Assembly (NCBI GenBank): GCA_902593165.1
Contig: CACJHI010000002.1
Coordinates: 1-64,000, forward strand
DNA length: 64,000 nt
Direction of reading: 5' to 3'
From: an uncultured Bacteroidota bacterium
GTDB taxonomy: Bacteria; Bacteroidota; Bacteroidia; Flavobacteriales; Flavobacteriaceae
The stretch's first letter is position 1. The number at the start of each line of letters is the position of its first letter. The position numbers were made by a program, and so were the translations under genes. This document shows positions 26,339 to 35,571 of the stretch, piece after piece. Below the pieces are notes generated by a model. It had not been told where the DNA came from. It saw only the letters and a list, made by a program, of their open reading frames with translations, and did no database searches.

Positions 26339-27613
26339 ATGAACAATCAAGATCAAATCTTTAATCTTATTAAAGAAGAAAAGAATAGACAGCTTGGAGG
26401 ATTAGAATTAATTGCATCTGAGAACTTTACAAGTGATAATGTAATGAAAGCAACAGGATCAATTCTTACTAATAAATATGCAGAAGGTTACCCTGGTAAA
26501 CGATACTATGGTGGATGTGAAGTTGTAGATAAAATTGAAAATATTGCTATTGATCGCCTAAAGACCCTCTTTAACGTCGAATATGCAAATGTTCAGCCTC
26601 ATTCAGGTTCACAAGCTAACACAGCAGTATTTGATGCTTTTTTGAAGCCTGGAGACAAGATTCTTGGTCTTGATTTAGCTCATGGAGGTCATTTAACTCA
26701 TGGTTCAAATGTCAATTTCTCAGGAAAAATATATAACTCAAGCTTTTATGGGGTCAATAATGATGGAGTATTCGATTATGAAAAAATCCTTGAAAGAGCA
26801 AAAGAAGTTAAACCTAATCTAATAATTGTAGGAGCTTCAGCATACTCTCGAGACATTAACTTTTCTAAATTCAGAGAAATTGCTGATGAAGTTGGTGCAT
26901 TTCTTCACGCTGATATTGCTCATCCCTCAGGTTTAATAGCTAAAGGATTTCTTAGTGATCCAGTACCTCATTGTCATGTGATTACATCCACAACTCATAA
27001 AACTCTAAGGGGGCCAAGAGGAGGTATAATGATGATGGGTAAAGATTTTGATAATCCATTCGGTCTTAAATTAAAAAATGGAAATTTAAAGAGAATGTCA
27101 TCTATTTTAGATTCTGCTATATTTCCTGGAAATCAAGGGGGGCCTTTGGAGCATGTAATTGCGGCAAAAGCTATTGCTTTTGGAGAAGCTTTAGATCCTC
27201 AATTTAAAAAATATATAAATCAAGTAATTTTAAATGCCTCTAAACTATCTAAAAATTTAATCGATCTTGGTTATAATATAGTTTCGGGAGGTACAGATAA
27301 TCATCTTTTGTTAATTGATTTAAGAAATAAAGATATATCTGGTAAAGATGCTGAGAGGGTTCTTGGTGAATCAAATATTACAGTAAATAAAAACATGGTT
27401 CCTTTCGATGATAAGTCACCTTTTGTTACAAGTGGAATAAGAATTGGGACACCGGCAATTACAACTAGAGGGCTAAAGGAAAATGATATGGATTTTGTTG
27501 CTGAATCTATTGATTCATCAATTGTAAATAGTGAAGATGATATAATTTTATCTGATATAGGTAAAAAAGTTGAATCTTATATGAAAGATAGACCTTTGTT
27601 TTCTGCTACTTAG
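26339..27613 (+). CDS. glyA: serine hydroxymethyltransferase
   Basis: 424 residues. PLP enzyme that interconverts serine and glycine with tetrahydrofolate, the main source of one-carbon units. It has LIASENFTS near 24, [17 protein letters not shown] near 48, the [12 protein letters not shown] region near 197, and the PLP lysine in [16 protein letters not shown] near 226. An imperfect hairpin (AGTGC..GCACT, 26303-26328) lies 10 nt upstream of the ATG. The 3' end overlaps the convergent cyclotransferase by 8 nt. Confidence 0.97.
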   Translation: MNNQDQIFNLIKEEKNRQLGGLELIASENFTSDNVMKATGSILTNKYAEGYPGKRYYGGCEVVDKIENIAIDRLKTLFNVEYANVQPHSGSQANTAVFDAFLKPGDKILGLDLAHGGHLTHGSNVNFSGKIYNSSFYGVNNDGVFDYEKILERAKEVKPNLIIVGASAYSRDINFSKFREIADEVGAFLHADIAHPSGLIAKGFLSDPVPHCHVITSTTHKTLRGPRGGIMMMGKDFDNPFGLKLKNGNLKRMSSILDSAIFPGNQGGPLEHVIAAKAIAFGEALDPQFKKYINQVILNASKLSKNLIDLGYNIVSGGTDNHLLLIDLRNKDISGKDAERVLGESNITVNKNMVPFDDKSPFVTSGIRIGTPAITTRGLKENDMDFVAESIDSSIVNSEDDIILSDIGKKVESYMKDRPLFSAT

Positions 27614-28619
27614 AGACAATCTTTACCTCGAAAAGTTTATCCCAGTTTTTTCCAGTCACATACATTTTTTGATTTATAAAGGCTATCCCATTCATAACAT
27701 CTAAATTAGGATTCTGTGTGACTCTATCTCTTATTCCTGAAAAGTCAATTACTTTCTCTACTATTCCATTAGATGGATTTATAACTATGACAACATCTCG
27801 ATTAAACTGATAGGTATTAGCGTAAATTTTTCCATCAATAAATTCTAATTCATTAATATTTTTAATTCTGGATTTATCAGTTAATACATCAATATAACTT
27901 ATCTCTTTAAGAGTCATAGGATCTAAAATCCATATTTTACTTGTTCCATCAGACTTATAGATAAATTCTCCATCATTACATAAACCCCAACCTTCTTTGC
28001 TTTTCTCATAATTAAATGTCCCAATTTTATTGAACTCTAGGTCATAAATAAATCCAATATTATTCTTCCATGTAAGTTGATAAATCTTATCCTTTAGAAT
28101 TGTTAATCCTTCTGCAAAATATTCGTAATCAAGATTAATAATTTTCAGTATCTCTCCACTTCTGTAATCTATTCTTCTTAAAGTTGATTTCCCATTTAAC
28201 CCAGTACTCTCATAAAGTTGATTATTGTAAAATTCTAGTCCTTGAGTATAAGCGTTTTGATCATGTCTATATTCATTTACAACTTCATAGGACATCAACT
28301 CAGGTTTTATGTTCGAGTAAATATCAAATCTTTTTGCAATAGAAATTACTTCATTATCAGAGTAAATATCAACGGAAGCTGTGTTTTCGCCGACTTTATA
28401 ATTAATTAATTTAATATTATTTTTTACTTTTTCTCCGTTCAAATAATAATGGACTGAATCAATAATTTTTTTACCTGTTGAGCTTACACTTATTGATATT
28501 TCATCATCAACTGAAATCTTTGTATTAGGAGATTCAATCTGTATTTTAAATCCACTTGTTGCATTAGTATTACAATTAAGAATTAATAAAAAGAAGAAAA
28601 AAACAATACTATGCTTCAT
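27606..28619 (-). CDS. glutaminyl-peptide cyclotransferase-like lipoprotein
   Basis: 337 residues with a lipobox (FLLILNC, Cys near 16), so exported and lipidated. An Ig-like beta segment (about 25-95) precedes a five-bladed beta-propeller of the glutamine cyclotransferase family, entered by [22 protein letters not shown] near 125. It is followed by repeated blade motifs ([32 protein letters not shown] and [15 protein letters not shown]). It probably forms pyroglutamate at protein N-termini, many Bacteroidota exported proteins having Gln after the signal-peptide cut. A TAAATTTA box ends 4 nt upstream. Confidence 0.87.
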   Translation of the reverse strand: MKHSIVFFFFLLILNCNTNATSGFKIQIESPNTKISVDDEISISVSSTGKKIIDSVHYYLNGEKVKNNIKLINYKVGENTASVDIYSDNEVISIAKRFDIYSNIKPELMSYEVVNEYRHDQNAYTQGLEFYNNQLYESTGLNGKSTLRRIDYRSGEILKIINLDYEYFAEGLTILKDKIYQLTWKNNIGFIYDLEFNKIGTFNYEKSKEGWGLCNDGEFIYKSDGTSKIWILDPMTLKEISYIDVLTDKSRIKNINELEFIDGKIYANTYQFNRDVVIVINPSNGIVEKVIDFSGIRDRVTQNPNLDVMNGIAFINQKMYVTGKNWDKLFEVKIVSK

Positions 28620-28623
28620 GAAT

Positions 28624-28631
28624 TAAATTTA
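28624..28631 (-). promoter_or_regulatory. -7 box of the glutaminyl cyclase gene (leaderless type)
   Basis: TAAATTTA (palindromic) then ATTC and ATG on the minus strand: a 4-nt gap. Confidence 0.45.
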
Positions 28632-28653
28632 TTACTAATATATTTAATAAATA

Positions 28654-29445
28654 ATGAGTAAAGTAATTTTAATTACGGGAACATCATCAGGTTTTGGAAA
28701 ATCAATTGCTGAAAAACTTCACTCCCAAGGTCATACTGTTATTGGAACCTCTAGAAATGGCGATAAAATTGACTCAATATTCAAGACGATGAAACTGGAC
28801 ATAAATAACTATGAAATGTCAAAGAGTTTAATAAATAAAATTATTGAGTCTCATGGAAAAATAGACATACTAATAAATAATGCAGGAATTAATATTACAG
28901 GTCCTCTTGAAACTACTGATATGTCAGATTTAAAAAAATTGTTTGATACTAATTTTTTTAGTCATATTAATATGATTCAAAATGTTCTACCTAATATGAG
29001 ATCAAATAAACAGGGTTTAATAATTAATATTACATCTATAGCTGGCTATCTTGGATTACCATTTTGGGGAGCTTATTGTGCTTCAAAATCCTCTTTTAAT
29101 ATAATAGCTGAAAGTTTAAATATTGAGCTTAAAAAACACAATATCAATATAGTTAATATTGCTCCAGGAGATTATAAAACAGAAATTGCTTCTAATAGAG
29201 TGGATAGGGTAGATCCTAATTCACCATATTTTAAAGAATACAAAAAAGTTATAGATAATGTTAATGGTAAGATGCAGCATGGAAGGGATCCAATAGAAGT
29301 AGCAGAATTAGTCTCAAAAATTATTAACAAAAAAAACCCAAAAATTAATTACCTTGTTGGAGGATTTCTTGAAAAAAAAATCACATTGAAAAGTTTATTT
29401 CCTGACAAGATTTTTCAAAAAATAATAATGAAACTATATAACTAA
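28654..29445 (+). CDS. short-chain dehydrogenase/reductase
   Basis: 263 residues of the classical SDR family. The cofactor motif [11 protein letters not shown] is at 8-18, NNAG at about 76-79, catalytic Ser in [10 protein letters not shown] near 128, and the YxxxK in YCASKSSF near 147. NAD(P)H-dependent. The substrate is unknown; sequence features also fit 3-ketosphinganine reductase-type SDRs, making it a speculative candidate for reducing 3-ketocapnine from the acyltransferase encoded at 13.4 kb. A TATATTTA box ends 7 nt upstream. It is co-directional with the transaldolase gene, 5 nt apart. Confidence 0.85.
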   Translation: MSKVILITGTSSGFGKSIAEKLHSQGHTVIGTSRNGDKIDSIFKTMKLDINNYEMSKSLINKIIESHGKIDILINNAGINITGPLETTDMSDLKKLFDTNFFSHINMIQNVLPNMRSNKQGLIINITSIAGYLGLPFWGAYCASKSSFNIIAESLNIELKKHNINIVNIAPGDYKTEIASNRVDRVDPNSPYFKEYKKVIDNVNGKMQHGRDPIEVAELVSKIINKKNPKINYLVGGFLEKKITLKSLFPDKIFQKIIMKLYN

Positions 29446-29450
29446 ATATT

Positions 29451-30104
29451 ATGAAATTTTTTATCGATACTGCTAATCTAGATCAAATTAAGGAAGCTCA
29501 AGAAATGGGTATTTTAGATGGTGTTACTACAAACCCCTCTCTAATGGCTAAAGAAGGAATAACAGGAGAGAAAAATATTATAGACCACTACCTTAAAATT
29601 TGTGAAATAGTTGATGGTGATGTCTCTGCTGAAGTAATATCAGTTGATTACGAAGGAATTATTAAAGAAGGAGAAGCTCTTGCATCACTTCATAAACAAA
29701 TTGTAATAAAAGTACCAATGATAGAGGAGGGAGTGAAAGCCATAAGATACTTTAGTGATAAAGGACTAAAAACTAATTGTACTTTAATATTTTCATCTGG
29801 TCAAGCATTGCTTGCTGCAAAAGCAGGGGCTACTTATGTCTCACCTTTTATTGGGAGGCTTGATGATATTTCTACTGATGGTTTAGATTTAATTTCTGAT
29901 ATAAGAGATATATATGATAATTATGCTTATGAAACCGAAATTTTAGCTGCTTCAATAAGACATACTATGCACATAATTGATTGTGCTAAAATAGGAGCAG
30001 ATGTAATTACTAGCCCTTTATCTGCAATCAAGGGTCTGTTGAAACATCCCCTAACAGATATTGGTTTAGAAAAGTTTTTAAGTGATTATAAAAAGGGAAA
30101 CTAA
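29451..30104 (+). CDS. transaldolase / fructose-6-phosphate aldolase family protein
   Basis: 217 residues, the short transaldolase subfamily. [17 protein letters not shown] and [13 protein letters not shown] at the N-terminus, the Schiff-base Lys in [12 protein letters not shown] near 86, [31 protein letters not shown], and a final helix. It transfers dihydroxyacetone units, completing the non-oxidative pentose phosphate pathway with the split transketolase at 3-4.7 kb. Fructose-6-phosphate aldolase activity cannot be excluded. The stop overlaps the convergent lipoprotein stop (CTAA). Confidence 0.92.
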   Translation: MKFFIDTANLDQIKEAQEMGILDGVTTNPSLMAKEGITGEKNIIDHYLKICEIVDGDVSAEVISVDYEGIIKEGEALASLHKQIVIKVPMIEEGVKAIRYFSDKGLKTNCTLIFSSGQALLAAKAGATYVSPFIGRLDDISTDGLDLISDIRDIYDNYAYETEILAASIRHTMHIIDCAKIGADVITSPLSAIKGLLKHPLTDIGLEKFLSDYKKGN

Positions 30105-31486
30105 TTCTCTCTTAAAATATTATCAACCTCATTAGTAAATAGATTACTAAATCCATCTATAATATTAACTTTTTGGTCAATTATAATGGTTTTATTTAAA
30201 TATGTAAGTACCCAGTTTTTACTAGATCTTTCAAAGTCTTTAAATGAAAATTGATTTGATAAATCAAGATTTAATATATTTTGAGCTTGGCTGACCATAT
30301 CAGTGTATGGCTGAATACAAATGCCAATAAACCTATAATCTGGATAGCTCTCTTTAAGTTCCTCAATCCTTCTTATAGTCCTCCTGTAATGGTTCATTTG
30401 AGTCTGAGACCAAAAATAAATTAATGATTTTGATCCTCTAAGTTCATTCGAACTAGATTTAATTTCTCCATTGTAGTCAATAATTTCAATATTTGGAAGT
30501 GAATTCCCTTTCTTCATTTTCTCAATATCATTATATAATTTAGTTATCTCATCAAGATATTGTTCTGATGAGTTTACATATGTATAGTAATCAATAAACT
30601 CTTCGTGGTAATCATTATTCTTAAAATTTAAAATTTCCTCAATTGCTGTTGCACGAGCCAAGTTGTTTTTTAGAGATTGATCAGTAATTTGAGAATCAAT
30701 TATTAAAAGTTTTTTAATATTAAAATCAGTATTATTTTTCTCATAGAAATATACCTTTCCACTGCCTAAGGTTTTTTCGTTAAAATAATTCATTAGATAA
30801 GTAATATACGGTTCAAAAAGTGATAAATCTGAATCATTTAAGTCCATTTCATCTCTGTAACTAAAGAACTCCTCCCTCTTAATATCACTCCAGTCTTTAC
30901 CTCTTAACAGAGCGTATCTCTCAAGTTTGTTAAAATAGTTATATTTTATACTTGCTTTAGTTATATTTCTTGAAAGACTTTTTGGTTTTCCACTACTATT
31001 AAAAATTTCCCATATATTCTCTTTTTCATTCATTAGAGAATCTATAGCATTTTTAAATACGTCACTTTCTTGTGAGTATATTTCAGATATATATCCAATT
31101 TCTGACTCATCCAAGATAGACATATCAACTAAAAAATTATTCTTTGATGATCCTTTACCACTGAAAGTCAAGGATTCTTTGAAATCTTCAACATTAACTC
31201 TTATCCATAGACTATCACCGTTTTCAACAATAATATTTTGATTTTCTGGTACATGCTCAATCCTATATATTCCGGGTTTAATATCCTCAATTTTTTTAAA
31301 AAATTTATTATTAGAATCTAATTCTATTGAATCTATTTTAATATTGTTATAGTAAAAGTTAACATATCCTGAAGACGGATTTATAATCTCTCCTCCTAGA
31401 AAAAAACTAGTATTTTGAGTGTCTTTATTACATGAGCTTGAAAAAAATAAAATAATAACTACTATAATTAGTTTTAGAAATTTCAT
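30101..31486 (-). CDS. DUF4369/thioredoxin-fold lipoprotein lacking the CxxC motif
   Basis: 461 residues from ATG 31486; the ORF track uses ATG 31504, six codons earlier, which is also possible. Signal peptide and lipobox end FFSSSC. A beta-rich DUF4369-like domain (about 20-115) and a helical middle precede a C-terminal thioredoxin-like domain with the TlpA-type lead-in [13 protein letters not shown]. The redox site WCxxC is replaced by [12 protein letters not shown], so it cannot act as a thiol-disulfide reductase; a binding role is likely. It is divergent from the ABC-F gene. Confidence 0.72.
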   Translation of the reverse strand: MKFLKLIIVVIILFFSSSCNKDTQNTSFFLGGEIINPSSGYVNFYYNNIKIDSIELDSNNKFFKKIEDIKPGIYRIEHVPENQNIIVENGDSLWIRVNVEDFKESLTFSGKGSSKNNFLVDMSILDESEIGYISEIYSQESDVFKNAIDSLMNEKENIWEIFNSSGKPKSLSRNITKASIKYNYFNKLERYALLRGKDWSDIKREEFFSYRDEMDLNDSDLSLFEPYITYLMNYFNEKTLGSGKVYFYEKNNTDFNIKKLLIIDSQITDQSLKNNLARATAIEEILNFKNNDYHEEFIDYYTYVNSSEQYLDEITKLYNDIEKMKKGNSLPNIEIIDYNGEIKSSSNELRGSKSLIYFWSQTQMNHYRRTIRRIEELKESYPDYRFIGICIQPYTDMVSQAQNILNLDLSNQFSFKDFERSSKNWVLTYLNKTIIIDQKVNIIDGFSNLFTNEVDNILREN

Positions 31487-31491
31487 CTTAC

Positions 31492-31499
31492 TATTTTTG
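31492..31499 (+). promoter_or_regulatory. -7 box of the ABC-F gene
   Basis: An exact TATTTTTG followed by CGCATATTT and ATG at 31509 (9-nt gap). It lies inside the N-terminal codons of the divergent lipoprotein if that gene starts at 31504, and outside them if it starts at 31486. Confidence 0.5.
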
Positions 31500-31508
31500 C
31501 GCATATTT

Positions 31509-33131
31509 ATGTTATCTGTATCTAATTTATCGCTTCAATTTGGAAAGAGAATACTCTTTGATGAAGTAAATATAACTTTTTCTCCTGGAAATTGTTATGG
31601 AATTATTGGAGCTAATGGAGCAGGTAAATCTACTTTTCTTAAAATTTTATCTAAAGATTTAGAGCCTAATACTGGTTCTGTTTTTCTTGAACCAGGAAAG
31701 AGGTTATCTGTTCTTGAACAGAACCATAATAGGTATGATGAAAACACTGTAATAGAGACTGTAATTCTTGGAAATCAAAAACTATTTGAATTAAAAAGTG
31801 AGATAGATTCAATTTATGCAAAAGAAGATTTTTCAGATAAAGACGCTGATAGGGTTGGTGAGCTCCAGGCTTCATTTGAGGAAATGAATGGATGGAATGC
31901 AGACGCAGATGCAGCCTTCTTATTATCAAGTCTTGGAATCACTGAAGAATTACATCACAATAAAATGGCTGATATTGATCAAAAGGTAAAAGTTAAAGTT
32001 CTATTAGCTCAATGTTTGTTTGGAAATCCAGATGTTTTAATCATGGATGAGCCAACCAATGATCTTGACTATAATACTGTTGAATGGTTAACAAATTTTA
32101 TAAATGAATTTGAGAATACTGTTATAGTTGTATCTCACGATAGATATTTTCTCGATGCAGTTTGTACGCATACCTCAGATATAGATTTTAGTAAAATCAA
32201 TCATTTTTCAGGTAACTACTCTTTTTGGCAACAATCAAGTGAATTAGCTTCCAAGCAAAAACTACAACAAAATAAGAAAGCTGAGGAAAAGAAAAAGGAA
32301 TTACAAGAATTTATTTCAAGGTTCTCTGCAAATGTTGCTAAATCTAAACAGGCAACTGCTAGAAAAAAGATGATTCAAAAACTTAACATCGAAGAAATTA
32401 AGCCATCTAGTAGAAGGTATCCTGCAATAATCTTTGAACAAGAAAGAGAAGCAGGTGATCAAATTCTTGAACTAAAATCACTTTCATATGAGAAGGATGG
32501 AGAAGTATATTTTAAAGATATCAGTCTCAATCTAAATAAGGGTGAGAAGGTTCTTATAATATCAAAGAATTCAAGATCTATTAATCTTTTCTATGATTGT
32601 ATTTCTGGAAACTTAGAACAAACATCTGGATCTTACAGCTGGGGAGTTACTACAAGTTCAGGGTATTTGCCGATGGATAATCACTCATTTTTTGATAAAA
32701 ATATTTCCCTTGTTGATTGGCTTAGACAGTGGACTAATACTGAGGAGGAAAGGGAAGAGTTGTTTATAAGAAGTTTCCTTGGTAGAATGCTTTTTAGTGG
32801 AGATGAGGCACTTAAATCATGCAATGTACTTTCAGGAGGTGAAAAGGTTAGGTGTATGCTCTCTAAGATCATGATGGGTAAACCTAATGTTCTTTTAATT
32901 GATGAACCTACTAATCACCTAGACCTTGAATCAATTACTGCATTTAATAATTCACTATCTAATTTTAAGGGTACTGTACTTTTAAGTACCAATGATAGGG
33001 CTTTTGCTGAATCTGTTGCTAATCGTATTATTGAGATAACTCCAAATGGAATAATAGATAGTTATCTTCCTTTTAGTGAATATATTGTTGATGAAAAAGT
33101 CTTATCTCAAAGAGAAAAACTTTATTCCTAG
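31509..33131 (+). CDS. ABC-F family ATPase with one degenerate composite ATP site
   Basis: 540 residues from ATG 31509; the ORF-track start at 31419 adds 30 residues antisense to the neighbour. Two ABC domains are joined by a basic linker (about 250-310, KKAEEKKKELQEF), the layout of ribosome-acting EttA/YbiT proteins. NBD1 has Walker A GANGAGKS near 34-41, Walker B MDEPTND and H-loop SHDRYF, but no LSGGQ (QKVKVKVLL instead). NBD2 has LSGGEKVR and IDEPTNHLD, but its Walker A is replaced (ISKNSRSINLF) and its H-loop is STNDRAF. No membrane helices. The gene ends 1 nt from the pheT stop. Confidence 0.9.
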   Translation: MLSVSNLSLQFGKRILFDEVNITFSPGNCYGIIGANGAGKSTFLKILSKDLEPNTGSVFLEPGKRLSVLEQNHNRYDENTVIETVILGNQKLFELKSEIDSIYAKEDFSDKDADRVGELQASFEEMNGWNADADAAFLLSSLGITEELHHNKMADIDQKVKVKVLLAQCLFGNPDVLIMDEPTNDLDYNTVEWLTNFINEFENTVIVVSHDRYFLDAVCTHTSDIDFSKINHFSGNYSFWQQSSELASKQKLQQNKKAEEKKKELQEFISRFSANVAKSKQATARKKMIQKLNIEEIKPSSRRYPAIIFEQEREAGDQILELKSLSYEKDGEVYFKDISLNLNKGEKVLIISKNSRSINLFYDCISGNLEQTSGSYSWGVTTSSGYLPMDNHSFFDKNISLVDWLRQWTNTEEEREELFIRSFLGRMLFSGDEALKSCNVLSGGEKVRCMLSKIMMGKPNVLLIDEPTNHLDLESITAFNNSLSNFKGTVLLSTNDRAFAESVANRIIEITPNGIIDSYLPFSEYIVDEKVLSQREKLYS

Positions 33132-33132
33132 A

Positions 33133-35541
33133 TTATTTATCCCTAATTACTGCTCCAAGTTCTAATTTATAAGCGTCAGCGAACCTAGTCATAATCTTAT
33201 CTATAATTTTATCAGTAAGAGTTTTTTTACTATCATTAAATGTAAAACTTACAGCAAAGGATTTTTTGTCGTCACTAATATTTTTACCCTTGAATTCATC
33301 AAAAAGAACAACATCTTTTAGAATTTTACCCTCTAAACCATAAGCTATTGACTCGATCTCTTCAAATTTTATGTTGTTATCTAGAATCATAGACAAATCT
33401 CTTCGAGATGATGGAAATTTAGATAATTCCTCAAATTTATTATTAAATGTCTTTAACCTTATTTTATCAAGATCTAAATTTAAAATATGTATGTCTTGAT
33501 CAATAGAAAACTCTTGAATATAATCTTTATCGAGCTCTCCGATAAAACCAACTTCTTTTTTATTATATAAAATTTTGAGTTTAGATTTAAAAATTTCATC
33601 TTCAACTAGCTCATACTTAACATTTGATATATTTAATTTTTCTAATAAATTTTTAGAAACTCCTTTTAAATAATAAAAGTTATTTTCTTTATAATCTGTG
33701 ATCCAGTTTTCCTCAAATACATCACCGGTAATCGCTACATTAAGCCTTTTGTTTTCATAATAATTCTCCTTATCTAGGGAGTAACTGTTTCCAAACTCAA
33801 ATAATTTAAGATTTCTATTCTGCCTGTTAGAATTGTGTTTAATAGTTTCTAACATGTTTGGAATAAGCGAAGCTCTTAGATTAGATAATTCAGTTCCTTG
33901 TGGATTCAAAATACTAATTGGCTTATCACTATATCTCTGATTTATTGATGGAGAACAAATAGAATTATTTATAATTTCATTGAATCCGATTCCAACAAGA
34001 TTTTGACTAATAATACTTTCAATAACATTGATTTTATTTTTTCCAATTTCTGGAATAGTCATTGAAATTTTGTTCTCTATTTTGATATTGTCAAATCCAT
34101 ATACTCGAAGTATTTCTTCAATTACATCAATCTCCCTGTAGACATCATGTCTGTAGTATGGTGAGACAATATTGACACCATCATCAGTAATTCCTGAAAT
34201 CTCAAAGTCTAGAGAACTTAAAATTTGAGTAATAACTTCATTTTCAATTTTTTGACCAGATATATCTTCGATTCTCTTATACCTTAGATAAATATCTTTT
34301 TTTTCTAATTTATTATTATCCTCTACAAAAACTTCTGAGATTTTACAATTAGGATTATCGTCTTTTATAAGAATTGCAGCTCTTTTTAAAGCATATATTA
34401 CTTTTTCAGGATCAACACCTCTTTCATATCTAAATGATGCATCAGTAAATAGTTGATGCCTTTTTGATGACTTTCTTATTGTTACTGAATTAAATATAGC
34501 TGATTCTAAAAATAAATTTTTTGTTGAGTCTGAGACTCCAGAGTCTAGACCACCATATATTCCTGCAATACACAGGGGTTTATTTTCGGAACAAATCATT
34601 AAATCATCACTATTGAGTTCAATTATTTCGTCATCTAAAGTTTTAAATTTAGTTCCAGATTTTAATGATTTAACATTTATATTTTTTAGTTTATCAAAGT
34701 CAAAAGCATGAAGTGGTTGCCCAATTTCATGCATTACAAAGTTTGTTATGTCTACTATGTTGTTTATTGGTTTTAGTCCTATTGACTTTAATTTATTCTG
34801 CAGTTTGTCGGAGGACTTTTTGACTTTTATATCCTTTATAATCAAACCTGAATAAAAAGGACATTTTTCTTTGTCTATTATATCAAGGTTAAAATCTTCT
34901 TCAATATTAACTGACTCGAAAGAATTGATCGATGGAAGATTTATCCTACTTTTAATTGACTTGTAATCATAATATGCTTTTAGATCTCTTGCTACCCCAT
35001 AATGCGACATTGCATCACATCTATTGGGAGTTAATCCAATTTCTAGAATATTATCATTTTCAATATTAAACACTTCACTAATTGGAGTTCCTGGTTTAAT
35101 ATTTTTATCTAATACCATAATTCCATCATGAGAATCACCAAGACCAATCTCATCTTCAGCACATACCATACCATTGCTAACAACCCCTCTAATCTTTGAT
35201 TTTTTAATTTTTATCTCTGTACCATCATTAGTGTAGATTTTTGATCCAACTACTGCTACAGGAACTATTTGGCCTTTTTCAATATTTGGTGCACCACAAA
35301 CTATTTCTGAAATTTGATTGTTTCCAAGATCTATAGAGGTAAGCTTTAATCTATCTGCATTTGGATGCTTTTCACATTTTATAACTTTACCCGCAACAAC
35401 TCCTTCTAGACCACCTTTTACTGATTCAAAAGAATCAATCTTTTCTACTTCTAACCCTAAATTTGTTAATATTTCAGAAATTTCTACTGGGTTTGATTCA
35501 GTTTGAATGTATTCCTTAAGCCAGTTTATCGATATTTTCAC
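33133..35541 (-). CDS. pheT: phenylalanine-tRNA ligase beta subunit
   Basis: 802 residues, full bacterial length. The tRNA-binding OB domain (about 40-150, GVVAGKVIKCEKHPNADRLKLT), the B3/B4 editing domain (about 210-390), the B5 domain, the catalytic-like core with YRHDVYREIDVIEEILRVYG near 475, and the C-terminal ferredoxin-fold anticodon-binding domain (about 705-800, KFPSSRRDLSMIL). It pairs with PheS, not in this window. The start is GTG; TATATTTG lies 17 nt upstream, beyond the recG stop. Confidence 0.96.
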   Translation of the reverse strand: MKISINWLKEYIQTESNPVEISEILTNLGLEVEKIDSFESVKGGLEGVVAGKVIKCEKHPNADRLKLTSIDLGNNQISEIVCGAPNIEKGQIVPVAVVGSKIYTNDGTEIKIKKSKIRGVVSNGMVCAEDEIGLGDSHDGIMVLDKNIKPGTPISEVFNIENDNILEIGLTPNRCDAMSHYGVARDLKAYYDYKSIKSRINLPSINSFESVNIEEDFNLDIIDKEKCPFYSGLIIKDIKVKKSSDKLQNKLKSIGLKPINNIVDITNFVMHEIGQPLHAFDFDKLKNINVKSLKSGTKFKTLDDEIIELNSDDLMICSENKPLCIAGIYGGLDSGVSDSTKNLFLESAIFNSVTIRKSSKRHQLFTDASFRYERGVDPEKVIYALKRAAILIKDDNPNCKISEVFVEDNNKLEKKDIYLRYKRIEDISGQKIENEVITQILSSLDFEISGITDDGVNIVSPYYRHDVYREIDVIEEILRVYGFDNIKIENKISMTIPEIGKNKINVIESIISQNLVGIGFNEIINNSICSPSINQRYSDKPISILNPQGTELSNLRASLIPNMLETIKHNSNRQNRNLKLFEFGNSYSLDKENYYENKRLNVAITGDVFEENWITDYKENNFYYLKGVSKNLLEKLNISNVKYELVEDEIFKSKLKILYNKKEVGFIGELDKDYIQEFSIDQDIHILNLDLDKIRLKTFNNKFEELSKFPSSRRDLSMILDNNIKFEEIESIAYGLEGKILKDVVLFDEFKGKNISDDKKSFAVSFTFNDSKKTLTDKIIDKIMTRFADAYKLELGAVIRDK

Positions 35542-35571
35542 AGGGTTTCTTTATTAGACAAATATACTTAA

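Noticed and set aside
31419-31508. 30-residue N-terminal extension of the ABC-F ORF
   Set aside because: It is antisense to the divergent lipoprotein start and not ABC-like. ATG 31509 restores the family N-terminus.
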